From an uncultured Bacteroidales bacterium (GTDB lineage Bacteria > Bacteroidota > Bacteroidia > Bacteroidales > Paludibacteraceae), in assembly GCA_946616535.1 (NCBI GenBank), contig CAMOJA010000008.1:11142-75141 (forward strand): a stretch of DNA of 64,000 nt, given 5' to 3'. This document shows positions 25,019 through 33,513 of this stretch, in pieces. The translations under genes and the position numbers were made by a program. The notes under the pieces are model-generated. The model ran no database searches, was not told the origin of the DNA, and was given only the letters and a program-made list of their open reading frames with translations. Numbering within the stretch: the stretch's first letter is position 1; every line of letters starts with the position of its first letter.

Positions 25019-26988
25019 ATTGGTGGAATAAATATGGTCTTCGGCTGTGCTTGATTGCATTGTCAATTGTCAATTGTCAATTGTCAATTAGTTTTGCCCA
25101 GCTGAACACCGACCGCATCACCGCGATCGGGCGGAATGCCCTGTATTTCGAGGATTACGTGCTCTCCATCCAGTATTTCAACCAGGTCATCCACCTCAAG
25201 CCGTACCTGAGTGAGCCCTATTTCTACCGGGCAATCGCGAAGATCCAGTTGGAGGATTACCAGGGCGCTTTGCGGGATTGTAACGCCGCCATAGAGCGCA
25301 ATCCCTTCTCACCTGGCTGCTATTATGCCCGCGGGTATATCTACCGCCAGCTGAACCGTCTGGAGGAGGCGGAGGCGGATTATACGGAGGCACTTCGTTT
25401 CTCACCGGAGAACCGCACCTATATGTTATTACGCGCGGACACACGTGCGCAGATGAAGCATTACGACGCAGCGTTGGAGGACATCAGCCAGATGCTCAAA
25501 CGCGAACCGCAATCGGCTTCCGTATGGGGCGAGAAAGGGCATATATGCATCCTCAAGAAAGATACGCTGACGGCGCTCGAGGCCTTTGAGAAGGCTTCTC
25601 AGTACGACAAGACCAACCCGGCTGTGTGGTCGGCTCTCGGCGTGACGAACCTCATGCTCAACCGCGAGGACGAGGCGTATGTCCAGCTGACCCAGGCGAT
25701 TAACTTAGGTTCCAAATGGGCAGGCGACTATATCAACCGGGGTATCATCCATTACCACCGCCATAACTACCGCGGGGCGCTGAGCGACTATGACCAGGCG
25801 GTGAAGATCGCCCCGAAAGAGGCGGACTGCTACTACAACCGCGGCGTGATGCGGCAGGAGGTGGGCGATTACAACCGCGCCTTGGAGGACCTCAATACCG
25901 CCATCTCGCTGGATCCCGAACGGACGGAGATGCGCTACCAGCGCGGCTTGGTCGAGATGCAACTGAGGCAATGGAAAGCCGTCGTCCGAGACATGGACTC
26001 GCTGATTGCCCGATACCCGTATTTCCTGCCGGCATACTATCTCGCCTCGCAGGCGGCAGACAAGCAAGGCCTCACGAAGACTTCCTATCAATACCGCCAA
26101 AAGGCGTATGACCTGGAGCAGAAGAAAGATCAGATTCAGTCGCAGCAGGCCTCGCAGCCCAATACAGACCTGCTGATCGCCGATGCCCAGCCGCAGAAGA
26201 AAGACCATCGTAAGGAGTTCTCCACCACCACGGCGCAAGACCAGACTGACATACCCGACGAGGAGCAGAAATACGACTCGCAGACCCGTGGTTCGATCCA
26301 GAAGAAGCACCAGGACGTCGTCAACGAGCCGAATATCGTGCTCTCCTATTACAGCCAGGACATGAGCCTCAGGCGCACGAACTACTACCACCCGCTCGTG
26401 GATGAACTCAACAAAGCCGAGGTCCTTCCCGCGACGTTGAAGTTCACCGCGCAAGAGCTGACGCTCACGGCGGAGATGGTGGATTATCATTTTGCGAACA
26501 TCAACCGTTTGACGCAGTCCACGGACGAAGCCCCCTCGGCGATCCTGTACCTCGCGCGGGCGATGGAGTTCGCCATCATCAAGGACTACGCCAGCGCCGT
26601 GGACGACTGTACGCGCGCACTCAGGCTTGCCACCAAGAAACTCGAACCCATCATCGTCTTCTGCCGCGCCAACTGGCGATACCGCATGATGGACGGCGAT
26701 AACGAACTGATACTCAGGGATTACGACCATGTGCTGACCCTGCAGCCCGACTTCTCTTTTGCGCTGTACAACAAGGCAAATATCCTCTGCGCGCGGAAGG
26801 ACTACCAGGAGGCGATCCGGTACTACACGAAGGCCATTGAGGCGGATAATGACTTTGCGGAAGCCTATTTCAACCGGGGCTTGACGTATGTCTTTACCGG
26901 TGAGAACGAGAAAGGGCTTGCGGACCTGAGCAAGGCCGGAGAGTTAGGAATATATCAGGCGTATAACCTCATTACGAGATTTAAATAG
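25012..26988 (+). CDS. Exported tetratricopeptide-repeat protein
   Basis: From the TTG at 25012 the product is about 658 residues; no ATG is available upstream of the conserved part. A signal peptide (about residues 1-30, ending SFAQ) is followed by at least eight TPR units to about residue 345 (patterns such as YFYRAIAKIQLEDYQGALRD and CYYNRGVMRQEVGDYNRALE). A charged, low-complexity linker (about 365-430) and three further TPR units at the C-terminus follow. It probably scaffolds an envelope complex. Four TTGTCAA heptamers encode the hydrophobic core of the signal peptide. A TTG at 24991 is an alternative start. Confidence 0.85.
   Translation: MKNWWNKYGLRLCLIALSIVNCQLSISFAQLNTDRITAIGRNALYFEDYVLSIQYFNQVIHLKPYLSEPYFYRAIAKIQLEDYQGALRDCNAAIERNPFSPGCYYARGYIYRQLNRLEEAEADYTEALRFSPENRTYMLLRADTRAQMKHYDAALEDISQMLKREPQSASVWGEKGHICILKKDTLTALEAFEKASQYDKTNPAVWSALGVTNLMLNREDEAYVQLTQAINLGSKWAGDYINRGIIHYHRHNYRGALSDYDQAVKIAPKEADCYYNRGVMRQEVGDYNRALEDLNTAISLDPERTEMRYQRGLVEMQLRQWKAVVRDMDSLIARYPYFLPAYYLASQAADKQGLTKTSYQYRQKAYDLEQKKDQIQSQQASQPNTDLLIADAQPQKKDHRKEFSTTTAQDQTDIPDEEQKYDSQTRGSIQKKHQDVVNEPNIVLSYYSQDMSLRRTNYYHPLVDELNKAEVLPATLKFTAQELTLTAEMVDYHFANINRLTQSTDEAPSAILYLARAMEFAIIKDYASAVDDCTRALRLATKKLEPIIVFCRANWRYRMMDGDNELILRDYDHVLTLQPDFSFALYNKANILCARKDYQEAIRYYTKAIEADNDFAEAYFNRGLTYVFTGENEKGLADLSKAGELGIYQAYNLITRFK
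25060..25087 (+). repeat. TTGTCAA heptamer array (4 copies) in signal-peptide codons
   Basis: Four perfect TTGTCAA units encode [10 protein letters not shown] within the TPR protein signal peptide, in the stop-free orientation. Confidence 0.95.
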
Positions 26989-26995
26989 TTGAAAA

Positions 26996-27892
26996 TTGAG
27001 AATTAAGCGATACATATTAACCCTTATACTTGGAACTTTGTCGCTTTGTACATTTGCGCAGGTGCTGTATGAGATCAGCGGCAAAGGTACCCGGTCCAAG
27101 TCCTATATCCTGGCCACAAACCGGTACGTGGAGATGCAGTTTATAGACACCATTCCGAACGTCTTCAAGTGCTTCTCCCGATGCAACAAAGTGGTCACTG
27201 AATTTGCCATGCAGGACTACGAAGCCATCGCCGCTTTACGGCAGGCAGCCCTTCTGCCGGATTCTGTCAAACTGACAAATTTCTACAGCGAAAGCGAGTA
27301 TCGGTATATCGACAACGCTCTTCGTATCAGTTTGGGCATGGGTTTGGATCAGCTATGCCGGATGAAACCGTCGTACCTGACGGAGATGTTTCGGACGGAA
27401 TTGATGAAGCAATGGCTGGGGTATGACGACCAGAAATCGATGGAGAATTTCTTCGAATCCGTGGCGCTGGAGAGGAATATCCCGATTGTGGGGCTGGATA
27501 ATATCGGCGAGACGATGTACATGCTCTTTGACCGCGAGCCCTTCCACTGGCAGTGCAAGGAGCTGCTGAAAGTCATCGAGTACCCGGAGAACGAGGTCAA
27601 GCAGGAACGCGCCATTCGGGACATGTACCGCGACGGGCGGCTGACGGACTTGGCGTATCAGGTGGAGGGACCGAACAACACGACCTCCCTATCCTATTCG
27701 GACTACAAGGTCTATTGTGCACGGAACCAACAATGGGTCAAGCGGCTCCAGCCTTACCTGGCGGATGGTGGAGCGTTCATCACGCTCAATGCTGTGTTTT
27801 TAGGCGGAGAAAAGGGCTTGTTGCAACAACTCCGTGCTGCCGGATACCGCGTCCGGCCGGTTAATAGAGGACGACCAATAAAAACAACATAA
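26996..27892 (+). CDS. TraB/GumN-family exported protein, apparently lacking catalytic histidines
   Basis: The 298-residue product has a TTG start, a signal peptide (about residues 1-22, ending TFAQ) and a body matching TraB/GumN (Tiki-like) proteins: LYEISGKGTRSKSYIL, NIPIVGLDNIGE, YCARNQQWVKRLQPYL and LLQQLRAAGYRVRPV. In active members the first strand carries GTxH and the last block a HLxG histidine. Here they read ATNR and FLGG, so metal-dependent protease activity is doubtful. The start TTG lies in a heptamer unit (TTGAGAA). It lies 7 bases after the TPR gene. Confidence 0.7.
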   Translation: MRIKRYILTLILGTLSLCTFAQVLYEISGKGTRSKSYILATNRYVEMQFIDTIPNVFKCFSRCNKVVTEFAMQDYEAIAALRQAALLPDSVKLTNFYSESEYRYIDNALRISLGMGLDQLCRMKPSYLTEMFRTELMKQWLGYDDQKSMENFFESVALERNIPIVGLDNIGETMYMLFDREPFHWQCKELLKVIEYPENEVKQERAIRDMYRDGRLTDLAYQVEGPNNTTSLSYSDYKVYCARNQQWVKRLQPYLADGGAFITLNAVFLGGEKGLLQQLRAAGYRVRPVNRGRPIKTT

Positions 27893-27906
27893 ATTAAAAC
27901 AAACGT

Positions 27907-28464
27907 ATGAAAAAGGTATTTTCTGTATGCGCAGCGCTGGTTTTGGCGCTGGGTATGAATGCTGCCGAGCGTGGCAAGTTCATTCACGTAGATGCAAGTG
28001 TCAACAAGAACCTCAAGCCGCAGATCGCCTTCTGCCAGGAGCACAAGGACGGTGCGGACGTGACGACCCTCATCCTCAAGACGGTCAACACCAATGAGTT
28101 CAACGAGTTCACAGACGCATCGCGTATCCTCATCAAGTTCTCCGACGGCAAGAACGTCCGCCTCAACCGCGTGGCCGGCAGCGAGGTGAAGAAGAACAAA
28201 GTGACGGAGAAAGTGGCACGCGCGACCATCACCAAGTACTGGACGGAGACCATCTACGAGGTCGCGCCGGAGGTAATCAGCAAACTCGAGGGCGGTTCGA
28301 CCATCACCAAGATCCGTGTGGTCTTCAAGGAGAACGACGCCAAGGATTATGACATCGCAGAGGGCTATCTGGAGAAGATGGCGTCCGACCTGCTCAAGTC
28401 CTATCAGGAGGCTGCTCTCAAGAGCCGCAAAGCCAACAGCGATCTGAGCGATGAAGATTTTTGA
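27907..28464 (+). CDS. Exported protein of unknown function
   Basis: The 185-residue product has a clean signal peptide (about residues 1-20, ending MNAA) and a hydrophilic, lysine-rich mature part with mixed alpha/beta pattern and no recognised domain. It contains ATITKYWTETIYEVAPEVIS and ends in an acidic SDLSDEDF. Its 3' end overlaps the amidase gene by 14 bases, implying translational coupling with a peptidoglycan hydrolase. Confidence 0.75.
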   Translation: MKKVFSVCAALVLALGMNAAERGKFIHVDASVNKNLKPQIAFCQEHKDGADVTTLILKTVNTNEFNEFTDASRILIKFSDGKNVRLNRVAGSEVKKNKVTEKVARATITKYWTETIYEVAPEVISKLEGGSTITKIRVVFKENDAKDYDIAEGYLEKMASDLLKSYQEAALKSRKANSDLSDEDF

Positions 28465-30682
28465 TTTATCAAAAATAATTGCTCTTGCCCTTTTCTTGGC
28501 TCTTGGCTCTCCGCTCTCCTACTCGCAGATAGGCATGCGGGAGTTGGGTGACTCGCTGATGGCATACACGGGCTTCTCACGCCTGTGGAGCCCTGCCGTG
28601 CGGGTCAAACAGCTCCGTGTGAGCGGCAATAACGTCTCCGTCAGGACCAACCAGACCTTGCATGACTTCCGATGGACGGAAGAGAACCTCGACCGGCTAT
28701 GCCGCAAGGTCAGCCTATGGACGCTCGGTCACGAGAACGGCAAGGTCACTATCTACGCCGGTCAGACGGATGTCCGCACGCTCATCACCGATTGTGCGCG
28801 GGGTATCTCCTCGTCGCCGAACAAGGGCAAGGACCTCACGGAGCGCAACATCGTCCTCTACCCCAGCCATGGCCTCTACTACAACCGTGACCGGGCGGAG
28901 TGGATATGGCAGCGCGCAACGCTCTGGACGACCGTAGAGGACCTCTACAGCCAGGAGTACGTGCGGCATATCACCCGTATGCTGGAGAACGCCGGCGCTA
29001 ACGTCCTCTCGCCTCGTGCGGGTCTGGACGAGCGCCATCCTGGTCTCTCCGGTATGCCCCGATGGACCGAAGGAGCGCGCTACTGGCTGCAGCATCAGAA
29101 GACGGACTCTGCCCTCTGGGATCTCTACGACGGCAACGAGTATAAGGACGACATGAAGTCCCGCGGCCTCTGGGTCAACTCCCTGGAGACGGACGTGGAC
29201 CTCTGCGTAGCGCTCCATACCGACGGACTCGACAGCGGCGATGACACCACCATCGTCGGCACCCTTGTCATCTATACGGCGAAGGACGACGACGGCAACA
29301 CCGTACTCAGAAACGGCAAGGACCGCGAGAAAGCGAACCGTAACTTAGGCGACTGGATCCAGACCCAGATCACCGAGGACCTGCGTACCCTGGCGCCCGA
29401 ATGGACACGCCGCCAACTCAAAGAGGCAAACTACTGCGAGAGCCGTGTGCCCGTCGTGCCGAGTATCATCCTCGAGCTGCTGAGTCATAAGAACATGGCG
29501 GATATGCGTTACGGCCTCGATCCCGCTTTCCGTTTTGCGGCATGCCGTGCGGTCTATAAAGGCATCCTCCGCTACCTCAACGGCAAAGAGGCTGTCGTAC
29601 AGCCCCTGCCCGTGCATGAGATGGCGATTGACCCGAACGGTACCGTCCGTTGGAAGGCACCTATAGACCCGTTGGAGCCATCCGCTACGCCGACCTATTA
29701 TATGGTATATGTGCGTGCGGACGAGGGCGAATGGGATGTGCAGCAGGTGGAGAAAAAGACCGAACTGAAGCTCAACCTGCAGCGTGGCGTGCAGTACGAC
29801 TGCTATGTAGTCGCGGGAAATGACGGCGGACTGAGTATGCCCGGACCGATGGTCAGCGCCTACCTCAATGACCAAACGGCAAATGACCAAATGGTAAATG
29901 ACCAAATGGTACTTGTCGTTGATGCTTTCGATGACGTCTATGGGCCGGATTGGTTTGCAGACAGCACTTTTGCGGGCATCGTACCGGGCACCTACGCTTG
30001 CGAGAGCGATTTCTCCTGCGCCTATATAGGCGAGCAGTGGGACTACCGCCGTGCGAGTCTCTGGACCAATGACGACAACTGCGGTTGGGGTGCCTGCTAT
30101 CGCGATCATGCAGGCCAGTTGACCGTCGGTAACACCCGTGACTGGTCCATGCGTCACGGCCATGCCTTACGCCAAATGAAGATCAGTTATGTCTCCACAA
30201 CCGCAGGGCTCATGACCGAACCCGACGAGCGTTTTAAGATGGTGGATTATATCTGCGGTCGCCAGCGTCAGCCCATAGGAGAGACCCAGAAAGCGATGCT
30301 CGCTGCCTATCTGGCGAAAGGCGGACTGCTGCTTCTCTCTACCGACCATTTCAGCGCCATCGATCCCCAATGGGCGGTTCAGAACCTCCATGCCTCTTTC
30401 TATGCCGCACGAGCGACACGCTCCGGCAGGATTGTCGGCAAGAGGCATTACCAACTGCTCTTGACCCCGAACGAGGAGCATCTCTTCACTTGTACGCCGG
30501 AGGGATTAAAAATCGCGGAAGGCGCCGTTGTCATGGCTACCTACCGCGATATGCGTTGTCCCGCCGCTGTGGGATTCAAGGGACCGAAGAACAAGACCCT
30601 CGTCTTTGGTTTTCCGCTAGAAGCGGTGACGGATTTTGATAAGATCTATACTTCTTCTATTCAATGGCTGAACGAGCAATAA
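28451..30682 (+). CDS. Secreted N-acetylmuramoyl-L-alanine amidase-like protein with C-terminal domains
   Basis: The 743-residue product has a signal peptide (1-26, ending SYSQ). An amidase_3 domain spans about residues 130-370, with candidate zinc ligands H140 (YPSHG), E163 (TTVEDLYS) and H256 (ALHTDG) and catalytic E342 (IILELLSH). A fibronectin-type-III-like domain follows (about 385-475), then a large C-terminal region with no recognised domain. Some Bacteroides relatives are mislabelled xanthan lyase. It would cut the glycan-peptide amide bond of peptidoglycan. A 15-bp unit repeated three times encodes the interdomain linker DQTANDQMVNDQMV. Confidence 0.8.
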   Translation: MKIFDLSKIIALALFLALGSPLSYSQIGMRELGDSLMAYTGFSRLWSPAVRVKQLRVSGNNVSVRTNQTLHDFRWTEENLDRLCRKVSLWTLGHENGKVTIYAGQTDVRTLITDCARGISSSPNKGKDLTERNIVLYPSHGLYYNRDRAEWIWQRATLWTTVEDLYSQEYVRHITRMLENAGANVLSPRAGLDERHPGLSGMPRWTEGARYWLQHQKTDSALWDLYDGNEYKDDMKSRGLWVNSLETDVDLCVALHTDGLDSGDDTTIVGTLVIYTAKDDDGNTVLRNGKDREKANRNLGDWIQTQITEDLRTLAPEWTRRQLKEANYCESRVPVVPSIILELLSHKNMADMRYGLDPAFRFAACRAVYKGILRYLNGKEAVVQPLPVHEMAIDPNGTVRWKAPIDPLEPSATPTYYMVYVRADEGEWDVQQVEKKTELKLNLQRGVQYDCYVVAGNDGGLSMPGPMVSAYLNDQTANDQMVNDQMVLVVDAFDDVYGPDWFADSTFAGIVPGTYACESDFSCAYIGEQWDYRRASLWTNDDNCGWGACYRDHAGQLTVGNTRDWSMRHGHALRQMKISYVSTTAGLMTEPDERFKMVDYICGRQRQPIGETQKAMLAAYLAKGGLLLLSTDHFSAIDPQWAVQNLHASFYAARATRSGRIVGKRHYQLLLTPNEEHLFTCTPEGLKIAEGAVVMATYRDMRCPAAVGFKGPKNKTLVFGFPLEAVTDFDKIYTSSIQWLNEQ
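29868..29912 (+). repeat. 15-bp tandem repeat in the amidase linker
   Basis: Three copies of AATGACCAAA(C/T)GG(C/T)A-type units encode repeated NDQMV. The unit closely matches the recN-rarA spacer repeat (aaattgtaaatgacc), but here sits in frame between two domains. Confidence 0.85.
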
Positions 30683-30706
30683 GCACTATTTATCGTGCTT
30701 ATGCTC
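30674..30706. terminator. Bidirectional hairpin spanning two convergent stop codons
   Basis: GAGCAATAAGCAC pairs with GTGCTTATGCTC around an 8-base loop (one bulged base). The stem and loop contain the stop codons of both the amidase gene and the convergent Na/Pi transporter. There is no strong T tract on either side. Confidence 0.6.
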
Positions 30707-32392
30707 GTACACAGCCTCTTCTACGTTGATGATATAATCGCCCATCTTCTCGAGCTCGAGAATGATATCCATGTAGTTCACACCGGTGGAGTAGTCGTAC
30801 TCCTTCTCGGTGACATGCTGCATATTCTGCGCCTTCAGTTCGTCGCGGAAGTTATTGATCTCATTCTCCATGTTGGTCATCTCCAAGAACTCGTCCTCCG
30901 TGATGCTCACATGCTCCAGGGCCTCAACCATCTTGGCTTCCGCGCCGTTGAGCAGGTACATCATCATCTCTACGTTCTTGTCCTGGTACTCCGTGTAACG
31001 GATATGTGAGTCGTGCTTGTGGCGGATATAACGCGAGAGGTTGTAGTTCGCGTCACCTACGGACTCCAACTCACTCACGATACGCAGCATCTTGTGTACC
31101 TCGTGCTTAGATTGGTCGGAGAGCCTACCGTCCGCTACCTGGTTCAGGTAGTTCGCTATCTCGTATTCCATTCGGTCGCATATACCCTCGTATTTCTCCA
31201 CGCGGGAGAAGATCTTCGTGAACTGCGTATCGTCCTCCTCGTGGTACAGGTCGTGGATCATGCCGACCATACGTTGGGTACGGATGGCGAAGACATGCAC
31301 CTCTTTCCATGCCTGTAGGATCGAGAGCTCGGAGGTGGACATCAGGCCGCCGGAGATGAACCGCAACTGGCTGTCCGTATCTTTCTGCTCCGGCTTCGAC
31401 GGAATGATCGCCGTCACTACTTTCTCCAATATCGGGATGAACCAGATCAGGATACAGGTGTTCGTCACGTTAAACGCCGTGTGGAAAGTCGCCAGGACGG
31501 CATTCAGCTTGTCCGGAGACACGTCGCTCGGCAGACCCGGCGTGAAATCGACGCCCCATAACTCACATACACCGCCTACGAACCAACGGAACACAACCAG
31601 CACCCATACCACGCCGAAGAGGTTGAAAACCAAGTGCGCCAAAGCCGCTCTACGAGCCTGTACGGACGCTGACAGCGCTACTATATTCGACGTGATGGTC
31701 GTACCGATATTCTCACCCAAGACCAGCGATATACCCATATCAATCGGCAGCACGTGCGTCGAGCACAGGGTCATCGTGATCGCCATGATCGCCGCCGACG
31801 ACTGTACTGCAAACGTCAATATACCGCCTACTAACAGGTACAGGAAATAGCTCCCGTAGCCCCAAGAGGACGTCGCGATAAAGAAGTTACGCACCGGATT
31901 CATCTGGTCCAGATGCATCTCCGTCGCATTGATTTTCAGGGTTGTCAAACCGAGCAGCATCAGCGACAGACCGATCAGGAAATCGCCGAGGTTGGCATTC
32001 CGCTTCGTGTAGATCAGCGCCACAGCCAGCACGATCGTCGCATACACTACTAACCGCAGGTCAAACGAACCGCCGCCAAGCACCATGATCCACGCCGTGA
32101 ACGTCGTTCCGATGTTCGCACCCATGATCACGGAGATAGCCTGTGCCAGCGAGAGGATGCCCGCCGAGACGAAGCTCACCGTCATCACCGTCGTCGCCGT
32201 CGAGGACTGGACGGCTGCCGTGATGAACGCACCCGTCAACACACCTGTCACGCGGTTGGTAGTCATCGTTCCGAGCACGTTGCTCAACTTGCTACCCGCC
32301 ATCTTCTGCAGGCCTTCACTCATCACCTTCATTCCGTACATCAGCATTGCCACGGAACCGATGAGCGTGATAATCTGTAGTAAAAGTGTCAT
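30686..32392 (-). CDS. Na/phosphate cotransporter family protein with PhoU-like C-terminus
   Basis: The 568-residue product has the duplicated Na/Pi-cotransporter II signature (AAVQSSTATTVM and FAVQSSAAIMAIT), about eight to nine membrane helices over residues 1-320, and a cytosolic PhoU-like helical domain (about 350-560) with repeated KMVEALE-type helices. Such proteins (NptA/YjbB type) move phosphate with sodium. The strongly conserved promoter lies immediately upstream, 25-60 bases before the start. Confidence 0.9.
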   Translation of the reverse strand: MTLLLQIITLIGSVAMLMYGMKVMSEGLQKMAGSKLSNVLGTMTTNRVTGVLTGAFITAAVQSSTATTVMTVSFVSAGILSLAQAISVIMGANIGTTFTAWIMVLGGGSFDLRLVVYATIVLAVALIYTKRNANLGDFLIGLSLMLLGLTTLKINATEMHLDQMNPVRNFFIATSSWGYGSYFLYLLVGGILTFAVQSSAAIMAITMTLCSTHVLPIDMGISLVLGENIGTTITSNIVALSASVQARRAALAHLVFNLFGVVWVLVVFRWFVGGVCELWGVDFTPGLPSDVSPDKLNAVLATFHTAFNVTNTCILIWFIPILEKVVTAIIPSKPEQKDTDSQLRFISGGLMSTSELSILQAWKEVHVFAIRTQRMVGMIHDLYHEEDDTQFTKIFSRVEKYEGICDRMEYEIANYLNQVADGRLSDQSKHEVHKMLRIVSELESVGDANYNLSRYIRHKHDSHIRYTEYQDKNVEMMMYLLNGAEAKMVEALEHVSITEDEFLEMTNMENEINNFRDELKAQNMQHVTEKEYDYSTGVNYMDIILELEKMGDYIINVEEAVYEHKHDK

Positions 32393-32415
32393 CGTTTAAG
32401 AAAAACTCGAATTTG

Positions 32416-32450
32416 GCTGCAAATTTACTGCTTTTTTTTGATATACGCAA
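32416..32450 (-). promoter_or_regulatory. Extended Bacteroidota promoter of the Na/Pi transporter
   Basis: On the minus strand: TTGCGTATATC, A8, GCAGTAAATTTGCAGC, the same block as at the other promoters. It partly adjoins the AraC gene 3' end. Confidence 0.85.
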
Positions 32451-32451
32451 A

Positions 32452-33348
32452 TTATTTGCAATTTTTTTCGCGGAACTCACGTGGAGAGAGACCTGTAGCG
32501 CGTTTGAAGAAACGGCAGAAAGAGGAGGAATCGGCATAACCAAGGTGGTCACCTATTTGCAGTACGGACAAATCCGGACGGGAAGAAAGCAGATTCTTCG
32601 CCTGGGTAGTCAAATACTGCTCGATATAATCGCTGGCAGAGACACCCACCACTTCCTTGATAACTACCGAGAAATGGCGCGTTGTAAGATGCGCTTTTTC
32701 TGCATAGAAAGCCACCTCATGCTGCTCGCGATAGTGAATTGCCACCTGGTTACAGAAGACGTTAAAGATAGAACGATTGCGGTCAATAGGCTTCGCATCT
32801 TGATCCATATCACGGCGACACGCATCCAACATATCCGTCATGATATCGGTCTGCGCCAAGAGCATATCGTGGCGGTGTGGATAGCGGGAAACAGGCGTCT
32901 CGCTAATAATTTCCAATAATTCCACCGCTTTCATGTATTGCGCCATTTCTTCATCTGTCAGTCGGCAAGCAGGCGTTTTATGGAACTTGTTGCGGTCATG
33001 CGTTATCCGCCTTTGTGTCATGTCTTGCTCAAAAGCGAAAGAGTGCATAATGATGGTAATGGAGTAATCCGGGCTGCTATCAATAGGGCGAATGATATGG
33101 TTTGGCAGAATCATCGCCACTTCATTCGGCCGGAAGACGACTTCCTGCATGTCATACAGGGCGCGCGAAGAACCGGAATGACAGATGAACAGCATCAGAT
33201 ACGGAGAAATAATATCCCTGTCATAAACAGGGAAACCATGCACATTGCGAATCACCGCCACTTCTTTCTTTTCTATCGTGCGGTACGCCTCCTCAAAAAT
33301 ATGTCTCGTATCAGAATGATTCATTTTTGCATTTTCACATTTACTCAT
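32452..33348 (-). CDS. AraC-family transcriptional regulator
   Basis: The 298-residue product has an N-terminal cupin-like sensor region (about residues 25-130, with a YDMQEVVFRPNEVAMILPNH strand pattern) and the C-terminal AraC double helix-turn-helix (about 200-295): VGVSASDYIEQYLTTQAKNLL, QIGDHLGYADSSSFCRFFKRATGLSPREFR. It probably responds to a small molecule and may control the adjacent transporter. Five ATGs spaced every 8 bases precede the coding region; 33348 and 33324 are both in frame. Confidence 0.88.
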   Translation of the reverse strand: MSKCENAKMNHSDTRHIFEEAYRTIEKKEVAVIRNVHGFPVYDRDIISPYLMLFICHSGSSRALYDMQEVVFRPNEVAMILPNHIIRPIDSSPDYSITIIMHSFAFEQDMTQRRITHDRNKFHKTPACRLTDEEMAQYMKAVELLEIISETPVSRYPHRHDMLLAQTDIMTDMLDACRRDMDQDAKPIDRNRSIFNVFCNQVAIHYREQHEVAFYAEKAHLTTRHFSVVIKEVVGVSASDYIEQYLTTQAKNLLSSRPDLSVLQIGDHLGYADSSSFCRFFKRATGLSPREFREKNCK

Positions 33349-33356
33349 TTAGTCAT
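33324..33356 (-). repeat. 8-bp ladder of ATG codons at the araC-type start
   Basis: On the coding strand AAATG occurs at 33356, 33348, 33340, 33332 and 33324, exactly 8 bases apart. Only 33348 and 33324 share the gene frame. Confidence 0.8.
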
Positions 33357-33360
33357 TTCG

Positions 33361-33395
33361 GGTACAAAAGTACTGTTTTTTTTTGACATACACAA
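33361..33395 (-). promoter_or_regulatory. Extended Bacteroidota promoter of the AraC regulator
   Basis: On the minus strand: TTGTGTATGTC, A9, CAGTACTTTTGTACC. It is divergent from the beta-helix lipoprotein promoter about 60 bases away. Confidence 0.82.
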
Positions 33396-33449
33396 GTCTT
33401 TTTTGCAAAAATCTTACTTTTGGTCAATTATTTCCAATAAATAGGTAAC

Positions 33450-33484
33450 GCGCATGTACAAAAAAAGCAGTACCTTTGCACCCA
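33450..33484 (+). promoter_or_regulatory. Extended Bacteroidota promoter of the beta-helix lipoprotein
   Basis: GCGCATGTAC, A7, GCAGTACCTTTGCACCC. The -7 element TACCTTTG is exact and lies about 40 bases before the start codon. Confidence 0.85.
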
Positions 33485-33513
33485 ATTTCAAACTCTTAAA
33501 AAAGGAGGTATAT

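Noticed and set aside
25705..26730. 341-residue minus-strand frame opposite the TPR gene
   Set aside because: The plus-strand TPR repeats are clear; the antisense frame is Val/Arg-rich without a domain.
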